The position numbers were made by a program, and so were the translations under genes. Positions 49,647-61,526 of a DNA stretch of 64,000 nucleotides are shown in pieces; the stretch's first letter is position 1; each line of letters opens with the position of its first letter. A model generated the notes under the pieces. That model saw nothing but the letters and a program-made list of their open reading frames with translations, was not told the DNA's origin and did no database searches. The stretch lies in contig NC_060210.1 in NCBI RefSeq assembly GCF_021130785.1, forward strand, positions 180,842,501 to 180,906,500, given 5' to 3'. This DNA is from Homalodisca vitripennis (Eukaryota; Arthropoda; Insecta; Hemiptera; Cicadellidae).

Positions 49647-51658
49647 TAACTATTTCTATGATTGGACAGTGTGACTGTCGTTATATTTATTCATAAGTAA
49701 AGAAATCAGTAGACTATAGTATTTATCTTGTGTTTGGGCTATTTATGCCACGGTTTTGTAACTATTTCTCTGATTAAATATACTAACGTTACATTCATTA
49801 TTAACTAAAGAAATCTGTAGACTATGGTATTTATCTTGTGTTTGGGCTATTTATGCCACGGTTTTGTAAATACCTCTCTGATTAGACAGTGTGACTGATG
49901 TTATATTCATTATTAACTAAAGAAATCTGTAGACTATGGTATTTATCTTGTGTTTGGGCTATTTATGCCACGGTTTTGTAAATACCTCTCTGATTAGACA
50001 GTGTGACTGATGTTATATTCATTATTAACTAAAGAAATCTGTAGACTATGGTATTTATCTTGTGTTTGGGCTATTTATGCCACGGTTTTGTAACTATTTC
50101 TCTGATTAAATATACTAACGTTACATTCATTATTAACTAAAGAAATCTGTAGACTATAGTATTTATCTTGTGTTTGGGCTATTTATGCCACGGTTTTGTA
50201 ACTATTTCTCTGATTAAATATACTAACGTTACATTCATTATTAACTAAAGAAATCTGTAGACTATGGTATTTATCTTGTGTTTGGGCTATTTATGCCACG
50301 GTTTTGTAAATACCTCTCTGATTAGACAGTGTGACTGATGTTATATTCATTATTAACTAAAGAAATCTGTAGACTATGGTATTTATCTTGTGTTTGGGCT
50401 ATTTATGCCACGGTTTTGTAAATACCTCTCTGATTAGACAGTGTGTGACTGATGTTATATTCATTATTAACTAAAGAAATCTGTAGACTATGGTATTTAT
50501 CTTGTGTTTGGGCTATTTATGCCACGGTTTTGTAAATACCTCTCTGATTAGACAGTGTGACTGATGTTATATTCATTATTAACTAAAGAAATCGGAAATC
50601 TGTAGACTATGGTATTTATCTTGTGTTTGGGCTATTTATGCCACGGTTTTGTAACTATTTCTCTGATTAAATATACTAACGTTACATTCATTATTACCTA
50701 AGGAAATCTGTAGACTATGGTATTTATCTTGATTTTGGGCTATTTATGCCACGGTTTTGTAACTATTTCTCTGATTAAATATACTAACGTTACATTCATT
50801 ATTAACTAAAGAAATCTGTAGACTATATCTGGGTATTATATCTTGATTCTGTGATGATCCACCTATTTATGCCACGGTTTTGTAAATACCTCTCTGATTA
50901 GACAGTGTGACTAACGTTATATTCATTATTAACTAAAGAAATCTGTAGACTATGGTATTTATCTTGTGTTTGGGCTATTTATGCCACGGTTTTGTAACTA
51001 TTTCTCTGATTAAATATACTAACGTTACATTCATTATTAACTAAAGAAATCTGTAGACTATGGTATTTATCTTGTGTTTGGGCTATTTATGCCACGGTTT
51101 TGTAACTATTTCTCTGATTAAATATACTAACGTTACATTCATTATTAACTAAAGAAATCTGTAGACTATAGTATTTATCTTGTGTTTGGGCTATTTATGC
51201 CACGGTTTTGTAAATACCTCTCTGATTAGACAGTGTGACTAACGTTACATTCATTATTAACTAAAGAAATCTGTAGACTATGGTATTTATCTTGTGTTTG
51301 GGCTATTTATGCCACGGTTTTGTAAATACCTCTCTGATTAGACAGTGTGACTGATGTTATGTTCATTATTAACTAAAGAAATCTGTAGACTATGGTATTT
51401 ATCTTGTGTTTGGGCTATTTATGCCACGGTTTTGTAAATACCTCTCTGATTAGACAGTGTGACTGATGTTATGTTCATTATTAAGTAAAGAAATCTGTAG
51501 ACTATAGTATTTATCTTGTGTTTGGGCTATTTATGCCACGGTTTTGTAAATACCTCTCTGATTAGACAGTGTGACTGATGTTATGTTCACTCATAAGTAA
51601 TGAAATCGGTAGACTGTAGTATTTATCTTGTGTATTGGGTATCTATGCCATGGTTTTG
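49647..51658. repeat. Intronic minisatellite, about 18 units of 108-112 bp
   Basis: Units share GAAATCTGTAGACTATGG, TATTTATCTTGTGTTTGGGC and TTATGCCACGGTTTTG. The 5' part has two forms: type a (108 bp) TAACTATTTCTCTGATTAAA-TATACTAACG, and type b (112 bp) TAAATACCTCTCTGATTAGA-CAGTGTGACTGATG. They occur as mixed runs (a, b, b, a, a, b, b ...), and a few hybrids carry the b start with the CTAACGTTA end of a. Units near 50580 and 50830 have small insertions. Edge units are the most diverged. Confidence 0.95.
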
Positions 51659-52122
51659 CTGTACTTATTACATTTGTGTTTCAACTACTTAAGTGGTGCT
51701 ATTGTGAGCACGTACTCTTCAGTGTTCAATGTTTGCTCACATCCTGTCAGTTTTGCACAGATGAAACATCGGTATGCCGTATTGCGTGTCGATAACAAGT
51801 ATGGAAGAATTTGTCTCCAAGAATCGTATTCTCTAACCTCTATCCTCGGGGCAATTGAGGCCAGTGTAAAGCTTTCTTTCATTGGCGAATGAGTGTAGTT
51901 CAATGTGCTTATTCTGATTGGAATTATTTGTTATATTATGGTGCTTTATCAGCTTTTTTTAAATATTCTACATAATTTTCTAAGAGAGAATGTAAAATTC
52001 AGTGTTTTAAAAAGTATTCAATTTGTTTTATTTTACACTTTCACAAAACGTAAACGTTTTCTGTTCAATTTTAATGTAAATACTCAATCTGCCTGTCCTA
52101 TTACAATATGTCCAATTTTCAG

Positions 52123-52500
52123 GCCCAGTCAGCACCTAAAGCCGAGTACTGGAAGCTGGACGATGTGGTGAACTATTTTTCAAATGGCTCCATCAACGTC
52201 AACTCTCTGAGTGCTATGTTCTCTGACCTGACCAAGAGAGCTACCGGCGAAATGGACAGGCTCTACCACCAGCTGGAGGGGGTGTTGGAACAAGCTCCTG
52301 TGGCCACTAAACTCGACCCCTCGGTCATAAACGAGAACTGTACATGTTACTGCCGCTGTCCTCATAGCCACGGCTCCGTCAGCACTAAGGTTGTGAACAA
52401 TATCAAGGATAAGGTCATGGACCTCAAAAGCAAATTTGAGAATGTTAGACAATCCATAATAGACAAATTCCACGTCCAGACAAAATCGCCAGTCAACTGA
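52123..52500 (+). CDS. Terminal exon of a novel secreted protein with a CxCxCxC motif (exon 2)
   Basis: The exon starts after acceptor CCAATTTTCAG and ends at TGA 52498-52500, giving 125 residues and about 155 in all with exon 1. Its GC content is close to 50%, far above the flanks, as expected for coding DNA. After the signal peptide come Y-W-K-L-D-D-V-V, a likely amphipathic helix (about residues 58-87), then N-E-N-C-T-C-Y-C-R-C-P-H-S-H-G (100-114), then a second lysine-rich helix (about 118-147). The four alternating cysteines with two nearby histidines could bind metal or pair into disulfides. N-G-S (51-53) and N-C-T (102-104) are possible N-glycosylation sites. I do not recognise the family; a small secreted effector, salivary or haemolymph protein is a guess. 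Reading from the ATG at 52108 inside the acceptor would give a 130-residue protein without a signal peptide, which is less likely. Confidence 0.72.
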   Translation, partial: AQSAPKAEYWKLDDVVNYFSNGSINVNSLSAMFSDLTKRATGEMDRLYHQLEGVLEQAPVATKLDPSVINENCTCYCRCPHSHGSVSTKVVNNIKDKVMDLKSKFENVRQSIIDKFHVQTKSPVN

Positions 52501-52787
52501 GAAAGGAAAATAACATTTGAATTATTATCCCTAAAATTATTTATTCAAATAATAGCTCGAATCATTTTATCTTTTTCTCCATGTTATAAGTCGTAATATT
52601 TTGTCTATTTAATGCACCAACTGAAAAATGTAGACTTGTGTTACTTATAAATCAATTATCATTTCGTAAATCTTCTGACTCTGATATTTACTGCAATACT
52701 TTAATTTATTAAAAAACATTTTAGAGTTTAAACATTCTATGTCATCGATTCCCTCATATGTTGCTTAAAAATAATGACATACAGAAC

Positions 52788-52819
52788 AATAAACAGTAGA
52801 ATGATATGGATGAAATAAA
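52788..52819 (+). terminator. Polyadenylation signals for the secreted-protein gene
   Basis: AATAAA occurs at 52788-52793 and 52814-52819, about 300 bp after the stop codon, a sensible 3' UTR length. Confidence 0.45.
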
Positions 52820-52989
52820 TTACCAATTGAAGAAACGACAAAAGGTATAGTTACTGTCAGTAGTGTGTCACATTCAAGAATATTTTCATTACTCTTGAAA
52901 GATGTAGACACTAAAAGTATATTGGTCTACGTATATTGGACCACTCTTGTTGCCATACTAAGATATAGTGTATATGCAGATCACCTGAT

Positions 52990-53102
52990 TCAGCATAATA
53001 GTTCAGGAGCTTAGAACCAATTTGCATTGTATAAGCACTCAACCTGGATTTTCTTGAAATCGAAAAAGAATATTTCAAATAAAAGAACGATCATCAGCCC
53101 CA
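52990..53102 (+). repeat. Diverged fragment of the 279-bp repeat
   Basis: CCAATTTGCATTGTATAAGC ... CAACCTGGATTTTCTTGAAAT ... CGATCATCAGCCCCACTAG matches the 3' half of the units at 35736 and 36015, with many substitutions. Confidence 0.65.
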
Positions 53103-54953
53103 CTAGTTTAGATGGAGGTCGATATGGTAGATGATAAAAATATTAAATTATAATATTTTTCCTCAGATTTTATTTTTCTTTTATTTACTTTTACATACCA
53201 AAAACCAACTATCAGACACGTAAATAAGTTTCAACTAAGTTTCATATACAACGCCTTAAAATGGCTACTTCCAGTTCTATTCAGTTCTCTGACGGTGATA
53301 AAATAATAATTATGTGTCTGGCGGTCGGTCCTACCTAAGTATATGAAGGTAGCCCATTATCGTTTGATATTTTTACCTCTCCGATACCCTCGTAATTACG
53401 AATCTCTCCAGAACTGGTCAAAAACATTTTACAATCGCTTTAGGAAAATCTCTCAGCATCTTGCTCAGAGCTTGCAACATTGAAATAGGACGGTAATTTC
53501 CAATTTTGAACTGGTTATATTGCTTGTGTACTGAAATTTGAAATGGGAGATAATTAATTTTATAAGTATCGTTCAAATGTGGCGCGTCGCTTTCAGTAAC
53601 TAGACAGATATGCAGTCAATATCACAAGTGTTTTTATATTGAGGTCTCTGAATTACACTTGACAACAGAAAACAAAGCGTGGATGACATCGGATTGTTTT
53701 CCATTTTAGGTCAGAACTAAGAAAATCCAGTATCTGTCAAAAGCAGAAGCAAATTGAAAACGTTTGCTACTTCTACGGAGTTTTAAAATAATATTTCCAT
53801 TTTCTTTAACCTGAAATGACAGCCTAGAGGTACCATGTGGACACATCAGTATGTATATTATTTACTCCCTAGTGTGAAACTCACCTCATTATCTGGGCTT
53901 ATAATTTTGATAATTTGTCTGTTTTAAATGTATTTAAAACATTCCGTGCTAAGGTAACATAACGTTGGATCATTTCCTATAGTATTAAGGTTTATTAATG
54001 TCGTATGCTTTAACAGCAAATATTAACTTTTTGAAATGTTCTTATTTGGTTACTTTTCGCTAAACGATATGGCCAATGTAATCCAGCCATTTTCAAAATC
54101 CATTATCGTAATCCAGCTTCCGGTTATAAATTAAAATTTTTAAAATATAATATTTTAAAGGCATTAAGCATTCCATTTTTAAAACTTGTATTCATTTACA
54201 AGTCACTAGTTCCATCTTGCATGCGATTAATTGTTTAATGTTTGGAGTACAAACAGCTCTCTTCGCCATGTAATTGGAGAGTACCTTTGTAGCCAGATAA
54301 TGCAACGTTTGATAGTAATGATGTTACAATTATTTTAAATACCATAGGCTTTGATATTTGGTATGTTAATTGTAAAGTTTTGAGAGTAGTTGCCTAAGGA
54401 AGGCTTTTCTCTCGTTTGTTTTTTTTACAAACCATATAAAAGTAGTTTATGTATACAATTAATTATATTACATCGTAGTCAAGGGTGAACAAGAACGTCT
54501 ATGTTAAAATAAATATATGTACAAAATATGTGTAAAATTGCGAATGATAAAAAAATTATTCTTTTTATGAAAATTTAATAAAATTTATATTTTTAAATTA
54601 TGTATTAATTGAATCTCCATTACGTAAACTATAAAATCCTACTATTGATTACCGTCTTGCCATATGTTGTATTAGCGCAGGTACTCATATAAATAAAACT
54701 TTAAAAATCCATACCAACACTGTGAGGTATTTTATTGTAGCGATATTAAAACAATTTTTCAACTGAATTATCGCTTTTTCCGGTTGTAAAATTCAAAGGG
54801 AGGGGGAGGGTTTATACTCTTGGTAAACCCATCCCTATTTATGGAAATCACGTTCTACGCTCTAAAAGTAATTAGTGTAGTTCTTAGCGTATGTAGACTA
54901 CGTTTAATAAAAAAAAAAACCACCATGAATTAAATTTTAGTTTTTCATCTTAC
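53103..54953. other. AT-rich noncoding DNA
   Basis: I see no convincing reading frame, repeat or RNA gene here. Confidence 0.5.
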
Positions 54954-55073
54954 CGAATCCGGTGCAGCGCGGAGCCTTCCAGCAGAAGGCACAAGCTGCG
55001 TGTATGTTCGTGACGACAGCGCGTCTAAGACAAGCGATTTGCGGGTTGAACTTAACAGGCGCCCGCTAGGACT
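54954..55073 (-). other. GC-rich island with candidate 120-bp exon
   Basis: On the minus strand this CpG-rich block is bounded by a possible acceptor (TTTTTCGCAAATAG|) and a donor (GATTCG|GTAAGA). It is exactly 120 bp and open in the frame starting S-P-S-G-R-L-L. No protein family is recognised and no neighbouring exons were found. A promoter island or a fragment of a GC-rich repeat is equally possible. Confidence 0.25.
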
Positions 55074-55572
55074 CTATTTGCGAAAAACCTTTTAATTAAT
55101 GCAAATTGAATGTTTTTATTGTGCGAGGTTTGTACATTTTTTTGCTAATTATTTACCCATAACGCGACCAATACAGAGTTGTTTGCAACCGGCCGAGAAA
55201 ATGTTTAATTGATGATGTCATAACAACGTTCCCATTGGCTTATACATATTATTACTATCGACTCAAATAGGGTTATCCTATTAAAAATGCTAAAAACGTA
55301 AGAGTTTTGTTATATGTTTATAACAAATTTATTTTTCAAGTTATTTGGTTATATTTTATATCTTTTTGGATTAACATGAAATGGGCTTTAATAATAAATA
55401 GATAGTGATATATTTGGTCATAATTTAAAAATAATAATGCTGTACAAACTAAAAAAAGTTTTGGAATTTTTTTAATTTTTAATTTTTTTACTCAAATAAT
55501 ATAAAATAAAATACCTCATTGTTGCTTTTATTTTATTTGAAATGTATTTCTCTACCTAGCAATACTAGAATA

Positions 55573-55579
<7 letters not shown>

Positions 55580-55633
<54 letters not shown>
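55580..55633. repeat. (AT)n microsatellite
   Basis: A TA run of about 50 bp. Confidence 0.9.
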
Positions 55634-55636
<3 letters not shown>

Positions 55637-55857
55637 TAGTTTGTCAGAATAAATGTTTTTCTAAATCCTGAAAATTCCAAGGATATTGATTTTTTTCTCT
55701 TGTAGTACACTAATATTCTTATAGTAACTTATTATTCATTTAAATTTCAATTAACTGTAGTATTGCAGTTTTTCTTATGTGTTACAACAATATTAGTCTA
55801 ATGTATACTAACATTTGGTTGAAAAAGGAGTTTTAAAAAATTATTTAGATAGCTGTA

Positions 55858-55931
55858 CTTGCACGGAACGGTTTCCGTGATATAAATTTTGAGCCCAGAC
55901 TAGCTGTCACGGAACCGTTCCGTGATGCAAG
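55858..55931. other. Nested palindrome
   Basis: CTTGCACGGAACGG (55858-) and ... CGTGATGCAAG (-55931) form an inverted repeat of about 22 bp around a 26-bp centre. Each arm is itself palindromic: CACGGAA/TTCCGTG on the left, TCACGGAAC/GTTCCGTGA on the right. Confidence 0.85.
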
Positions 55932-56789
55932 GCCAATGGGTTAATATATTAATATAAACGTTTATAAATACACAACCAAAATGTATTTGAATTAATATCA
56001 AGCTTTAGTTGGATTACAAGCTGTTGATGTATTAGGCTGTGAAATTGTCAAAACCCGTTGTATCGTTACTTTAAGACCCCATAATTAGGTTGTCAGAGCT
56101 ATAAATTCCATTCCATTCCTGTACGTAACACTGACTTTTTGTGCAATGCTCGTTATCGCAAAGTTACTTATCCTTAGTTTGCAATTGAGTTGGTTGGTCT
56201 TATTTTTGAGATAGCACTTTAGGAATTAATCGGCGTGGATAAAAGGTAAGGCCAATAATTTATGCCGAAAATACACATCCTGTGTAGTTTTTAGTGGGAG
56301 AAATAAATAGCGCATCGCATTTGATGCGATCTCACACTAAAACAACATGCAATGCTTAAGACAATGCAACGCTGTCTACTGTCACGCAGAACTTAATATT
56401 CTCGATGTTAGCTCGAGCTTTAAGTTCACAGTAGAGATGTACTTCTTATTTATGTTTTGCATCTTTTGTTAGACGTCGGGTGTCAAATCAAATTCAAATA
56501 CAAGATGAATTCATGCTTTACACCAATATATTTTGTTCTCTAGTATTGCCAGTAACGTAAATATAAGTGAAGGAAATTAAGACCCTGCATAAAAGTAAAT
56601 TAAAGGTCACAAACTGTAAGCTTTCTTTGTACAAACATTTTATATCATTTCCAGTGACATAAATAGAAATTAATTAAACTAAGAGTCTTCGTAAAAGCAT
56701 ATTAAGGCAGATATCACAATTACGGTTTGCACACAACAATGTTGTAGCAAGCAATGTAAACTAATTGAAGAAGAATAAGGGTATAACTG

Positions 56790-57010
56790 GCTAACCATTA
56801 GCGAAGCCTTGTCACTCGAGGGGCTGGAACAGTTTCGTTTCTGTCTGTCTGTCTGTCCACACAATATCTCAAGAACGTACTGATTTTAATTTTTGCATTA
56901 AGCATTTCAACATCGTGATTGATGATACTGCTTATCCCGCCATATTCTTTGGCTGAACGTTAGTGAACATTTTCACATTGGTCTTTTGGGAACCAAAGAT
57001 AAATTTTCAA
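56790..57010 (+). repeat. Copy of the TCTGTCTGTC dispersed element
   Basis: ACCATTAGCGAAGCCTTGTC, CGAGGGGCTGGAACAG, TTTCTGTCTGTCTGTCTGTC, ATATCTCAAGAACG and GGCTGAACGTTAGTGAAC follow the same order as at 23.8 kb and 45.7-46.2 kb. Confidence 0.75.
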
Positions 57011-58983
57011 AATAAATAGATTTGTAAGCAAACAAATAAATAAATATATATAATTTTAACATGTGACATATTAAATAAATAGAGCTTTAAAATAATCTAT
57101 AGACTTCAAACTTTGAGTGCAGCATCAGTGAATCCGGTTGTGCGCAGTGCTCCAAAAGTATGACACGAAGGGTGATGTTAATTCATCCAACTTCTACACG
57201 TGAAAAGGTCGATAGACTGTTTGACCATACAGAGTCCAGTGGAGGTCATATAAGCCACGCCTGCTTCTGAGATCTCTAGTCGTGATAACCACAAGAATCC
57301 GATCCAACAGAGTGAAACTTATGAAGCAAGAACTTGGCGCTCTGAGACATCAAATTCGTTAGTGGTTGTGCAAGACGAGATGACATTATTGGCCTCTACA
57401 TTGTGTCTGAGACAGAGACAACCTTCATGACTGATTTTCTAGAAACTTAGTCACTTACGTAGCATTTAAACTATTTAACAGAGGAATTCCATCATGATCA
57501 CCATATGTGTTTACTAGAATAGCTGCTCCCGCACCTGTCAACTCAGTGTATTAAGTCACCATGACTCGTAAGTGACCTTAAATGTGTGCTATCCAAACAT
57601 TTATTGGTAAGTTTATGTCACTTCAGTGACAAGCTCTGTCAGAAACCAAGCTAATCAGCACTCACATTCAAAACTCCCGCACTCCTTTTGCCGCGCGTAG
57701 ATTAAAGGAGGTATTTGTAATCATAATGCACAATCCCTTTTTATTGAAAATTTGTGAAAAAAAATTAAGAACACAAAAAAGTAATGATTAAACAAACATC
57801 GCAACAAAATAATATTTTAATCATCACAAATAGACGGTCAGTGCGTGATCGTACCACAAGCACCTCAGCCAGTCACAGCCATCCTTCAAAAAGTCTCTGA
57901 CCATGCAATTTTCAAAAATACATGGAATGATAAACAAAATCAATGATCAAGTAATGTCGAGCGTGGCTGCTGCTTGTATGGGTGACCGCGATCCTGTCCT
58001 TACACGCAGCCCGCCTTCTTTTTCGTTGGTGGTAATCGTAAGTCACCTTGTGTTAGAGAGGGCTTCCTAGCCCTGGTGAAATAAGATATGCTTTGACTTA
58101 TTTTTGACTTTGATAAAGTCAATCATTTTTATCCGTGCTACTGTTTGGATTTGGTTATTATCTATAAAGAGAACACTTTGTTTTTTTGTTTTTTTTAATT
58201 TCGAATATGACATTTTCCAATACTAAAAAATAAATATATGTATTAAATTTATTCGACTGTTTCTCTCATCAAAATGCCCAAAAATAAAAATACTTTTATT
58301 CTTAGAGCTTGTTTATGCCTCAGCAAACGTCATTATAGTTTGCCTGTTTAAGACGACTGGGACCCTCTGTTGACCCACAGTACAGAGTCGTAGAATTGAA
58401 TTGTGGCACTGGGTAGGGGAAGAGTGGAGCTGGAGAAGTTAGTAACTTCCCAAACCCCAAAAGCTGAGCTTAAAAAATCAAGCCTTCATTAGGACAGCAG
58501 TATCTGATTTAAAATGTAAACGAAGTAAAAGCAGTTGCTCTACCGATTGATGCAAAACAATGGCTGTGAACTACAACGGACCTCCAACGACTACAAAACA
58601 AGCCAAAATAAAATTATATTATTTACTATTTAATGTTTTTTTTTAGTTTGCTGTATACACGTTTTTTAATACGAATGAAGAATTTGCATTTGATCTTAAT
58701 ATGTAAAGCAATAAATTTGTGTGCTTTAGCTCTCCGAAATTTAAATTTTTGCAAACTTTATATTAATATTTATTGACAGTATAATCATATTTTTATTTTA
58801 TGACAAGAATAGGACAATTTTCCAGTAATAAACTGAGAACTGACACATTCTCTTCCACTTTTAGTTGAATAGTGTCAAATTCATTATTTAATTATTTAAC
58901 AACAAAAAATTGTTAGTTGTACCACCGGACAGAGTTTTGCAGATGAGAGGGAGGAGCGGTTGTACGATTAGCTGATGAGTTTA
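57011..58983. other. AT-rich noncoding DNA
   Basis: Nothing is seen beyond a short 5S-rRNA-like motif at 57972-57989. Confidence 0.45.
57972..57989 (+). other. 5S-rRNA-like motif
   Basis: GCTTGTATGGGTGACCGC resembles the GCTTGGATGGGTGACCGC internal-control segment of 5S rRNA genes. The rest of a 5S gene is not present, so at most this is a relic or a 5S-derived SINE fragment. Confidence 0.3.
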
Positions 58984-59414
58984 GTCTAGGGCAGGGGTTC
59001 TCAACCGGTGGGTCGCGACCCCCAGGGGTGTCGCGGGACGGGTCTGGGGGGTCGCGAGATAGGTGATAAATGAAAAAAAAACTAAAAAAACTCAGTCCAT
59101 ATATACCATATGAGCGGCGAATATCAAATGAAGCGACCATGTACTTATTTAGGAAACTGAGTTGAGTCCGCTTGTTAAATACAATAAGTATATTTAAATC
59201 AATTTACAATTAATCAATAATATTTTAAAATACAACTATAATTATACAAAAAAGGTACAAATGGAGCTCTAAATGACTCAACATCGCTGCTAAAAATGAT
59301 GGTGCCTGCCGCGCCACTTGTATCGTAACGTAGGCCTTATTGTTGTGAGACAAAATTTGTTTATTCTAAAAAAAGGCACACTACACAAAATACATTGCAA
59401 AAAATACATTTTTT

Positions 59415-61274
59415 TTAAAGTCCAGCAGAATGACTTAATGAGAAACTTTGAGCTTGCTTTGAATTAACTAACTGTAGAATGTCTGGGTTGATTTTTGTCA
59501 AACACAAAATAATATCATTTTCCAGTGGCAAGCGATTTCTTGATTTGGTTTTTAAATTCACCATTGTGGAAAATCCTTTTTTCAACAATTGTAAGAAGTA
59601 GAAAAAGGTTATCAAAATCTTCAATGCTACTTTGGTTAATTCTGGGTGTTCCTTCTTTATACTTAGCCAAAACTTGTCGGGACAAACATCGTCAAAAGTT
59701 AGTTTCAATGACTGATCACTTGATATATCTATCAGTTCATCGTGGAGGCCAGCATTCAATTCAGATTTTTTAACAGCTTTTTCGGAAAATGGTTTTGTTA
59801 TCCACACAGATCCACTTGTATCTTTAACAGGGAATATAATCATTCAACTGCTTTATCAAGGCTTCAAGGTGTGATGATATGAGTAATGAGAGAGATGATG
59901 TTCAATGGATGTGTCACCAATACTTGAGACATACTCCTTGAATTCTTGGTGTAAGTTGGAAATTTTCAAAGTCTTCATCTTTTATTCTTGTATTTCAAAG
60001 AGTAAGTTTTCTTACAAATGCATTTACTCGGTCTTGAGCTTACAAAATAGTTGTTTCTGGTCCTTTTAGGGATGAGTTCAAAATGTTGAGATGAGAAAAA
60101 AATATCAGCTAAGTAAGCAAGCTTTATTTAACCATTTTTCATCGCTGGAAAAATGGGAAAGTTCATGTTTACTGTCCATTAAAAAAAGCAACATTTCTGA
60201 TCTCAATGAAAACAGCCTACTCAACACGTTACCCCGGGACAGCCATCTCACTTCGGTTTGGAATAGCAAATGTTTGTGCAGGGCTCCTACCTCTTCACAC
60301 AAGTTTTTCAAGTAATTTACTCTGCAATGGTCGACTCTTGACGTAGTTAACAACCTTTGATAGCCTCAGCCAAAACTTGAACGCAAGTCATCCGGCATTC
60401 CTTTAGCTGCCAAAGCTTGTCTATGTAAAAAACAATGCACCCAGTTTGCATTTGGCATTAACGTTTTTCAACCTGTCAATCAATCCGCTAGGGCTCTTGC
60501 ACCATCACTACAAATTGAAACACATTTTGTTCCAATAAATTTCAAATGGTTCAGTTTGCCTCATGAACACTTTAAAAAGACTTTCACCTGTGGCGTGGTC
60601 TGGCAAAGATTTGCAAAATAATACATTTTCCCCTTAATAGAGTGACTGCAATCATACCTAATAAAACACAAAAACTGAGCACAGTTAGCAATGTCAGTTG
60701 ATTCGTCGCATTGAATCGAAAAAAACATGCTTTCTTTTATTTGCATCTTTAGCTGGTTCTGAACATCTTTCACCATGTCTGATATTCGTCGTGACCACAG
60801 TGTTATTTGATAGTGGGATTTTTTTTTTTAGCTTGTCAGCTTCTTGAGGATTAATCATATTTGAAACGATTGCGGCAGGAAGAATTAATTTCTCAGCAAT
60901 GGTATGTGGCTTCCCCACTTTAGCAATCTTTAGCGCTACCTCGTACGAAGCTTTGAGGGCATTTTTGCTAACATCATTATGACTTTTAATATTTACCTTT
61001 TGACTGCGAAGGGACAGCAGTTTTCTCTGGAAAAACTCGGACTGGTTTGTTTTTCAGCGCAGAATGCTTAGTTTCAATATGACACTTCATTTTTGAAGGT
61101 TTCATGCTTTCAACTGATAAAACTTCACTACAAATAACACACTGAGGTTTGTTTTTCAAGTTCAGTAAAAACCAAACTGTAGACATGCATTATCATACTT
61201 CGTCGGCATTTTAGTTTTGAGACTTCGGAACTACTTTTGCTACATGAAGCTTCTCTTTTTAAAAACTTATCCAT
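59415..61274 (-). pseudogene. hAT transposase with N-terminal BED zinc finger, broken
   Basis: Similarity runs about 620 codons from ATG 61274 (M-D-K-F-L-K-R), normal for ZBED5-type transposases. After a frameshift a BED finger reads C-V-I-C ... H-I-E-T-K-H (61186-61060 region). Next come G-K-P-H-T-I and I-P-L-S-N-N-T-V (about 60918-60800), then C-D-E-S-T-D-I-A-N-C-A-Q with the first catalytic aspartate (60776-60561), and T-E-V-R-W-L-S-R-G (60353-60105). The C-terminal dimerisation block has V-N-L-K-T-K-S-R-N-R-L (59843-59415). Where relatives have C-E-x-G-F-S, this copy reads K-K-G-F-S, so the catalytic glutamate is lost. With several frameshifts and stops it cannot work. Confidence 0.9.
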
Positions 61275-61526
61275 TATTAATACTAAAACTTGAGTGATCA
61301 ATTTGAAGATCAAAGTACGCACTATTTCTCAAGACGTCAGGCAGTCGACTGGCACACTGGCACAGTGGCTTGTCGGAGGACGAATTGCGCCGTGCGATGG
61401 CTGCGCGCGCAGCTCCATGTCAGGCTGTCTCCGCGGCTTTATATACACCACGCGTCAGTTCTGTAAATACACTGCGCACAGTCTTTGACTGCTTTGATAT
61501 TGAAGAATTGGAAATGATTAAAACTA

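Larger units (their letters stand above)
47970..52122 (+). other. Intron of the secreted-protein gene, 4153 bp
   Basis: It opens with GTAAGTTT and closes with TATGTCCAATTTTCAG. Besides a poly(T) tract and the 49.6-51.7-kb minisatellite it is plain AT-rich DNA. The frame at 51635-51892 lies just after the array, has no family resemblance and was not accepted. Confidence 0.6.

Noticed and set aside
51635..51892. 85-codon frame after the intronic minisatellite
   Set aside because: It starts inside the last decayed repeat unit, lies within the inferred intron and shows no recognisable features.
57972..57989. 5S rRNA gene
   Set aside because: Only an 18-bp motif matches; the remaining 5S structure is absent.
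59525..60315. Plus-strand frames at 59525-59773 and 60091-60315
   Set aside because: They are antisense to the hAT transposase, whose minus-strand motifs are far better supported.
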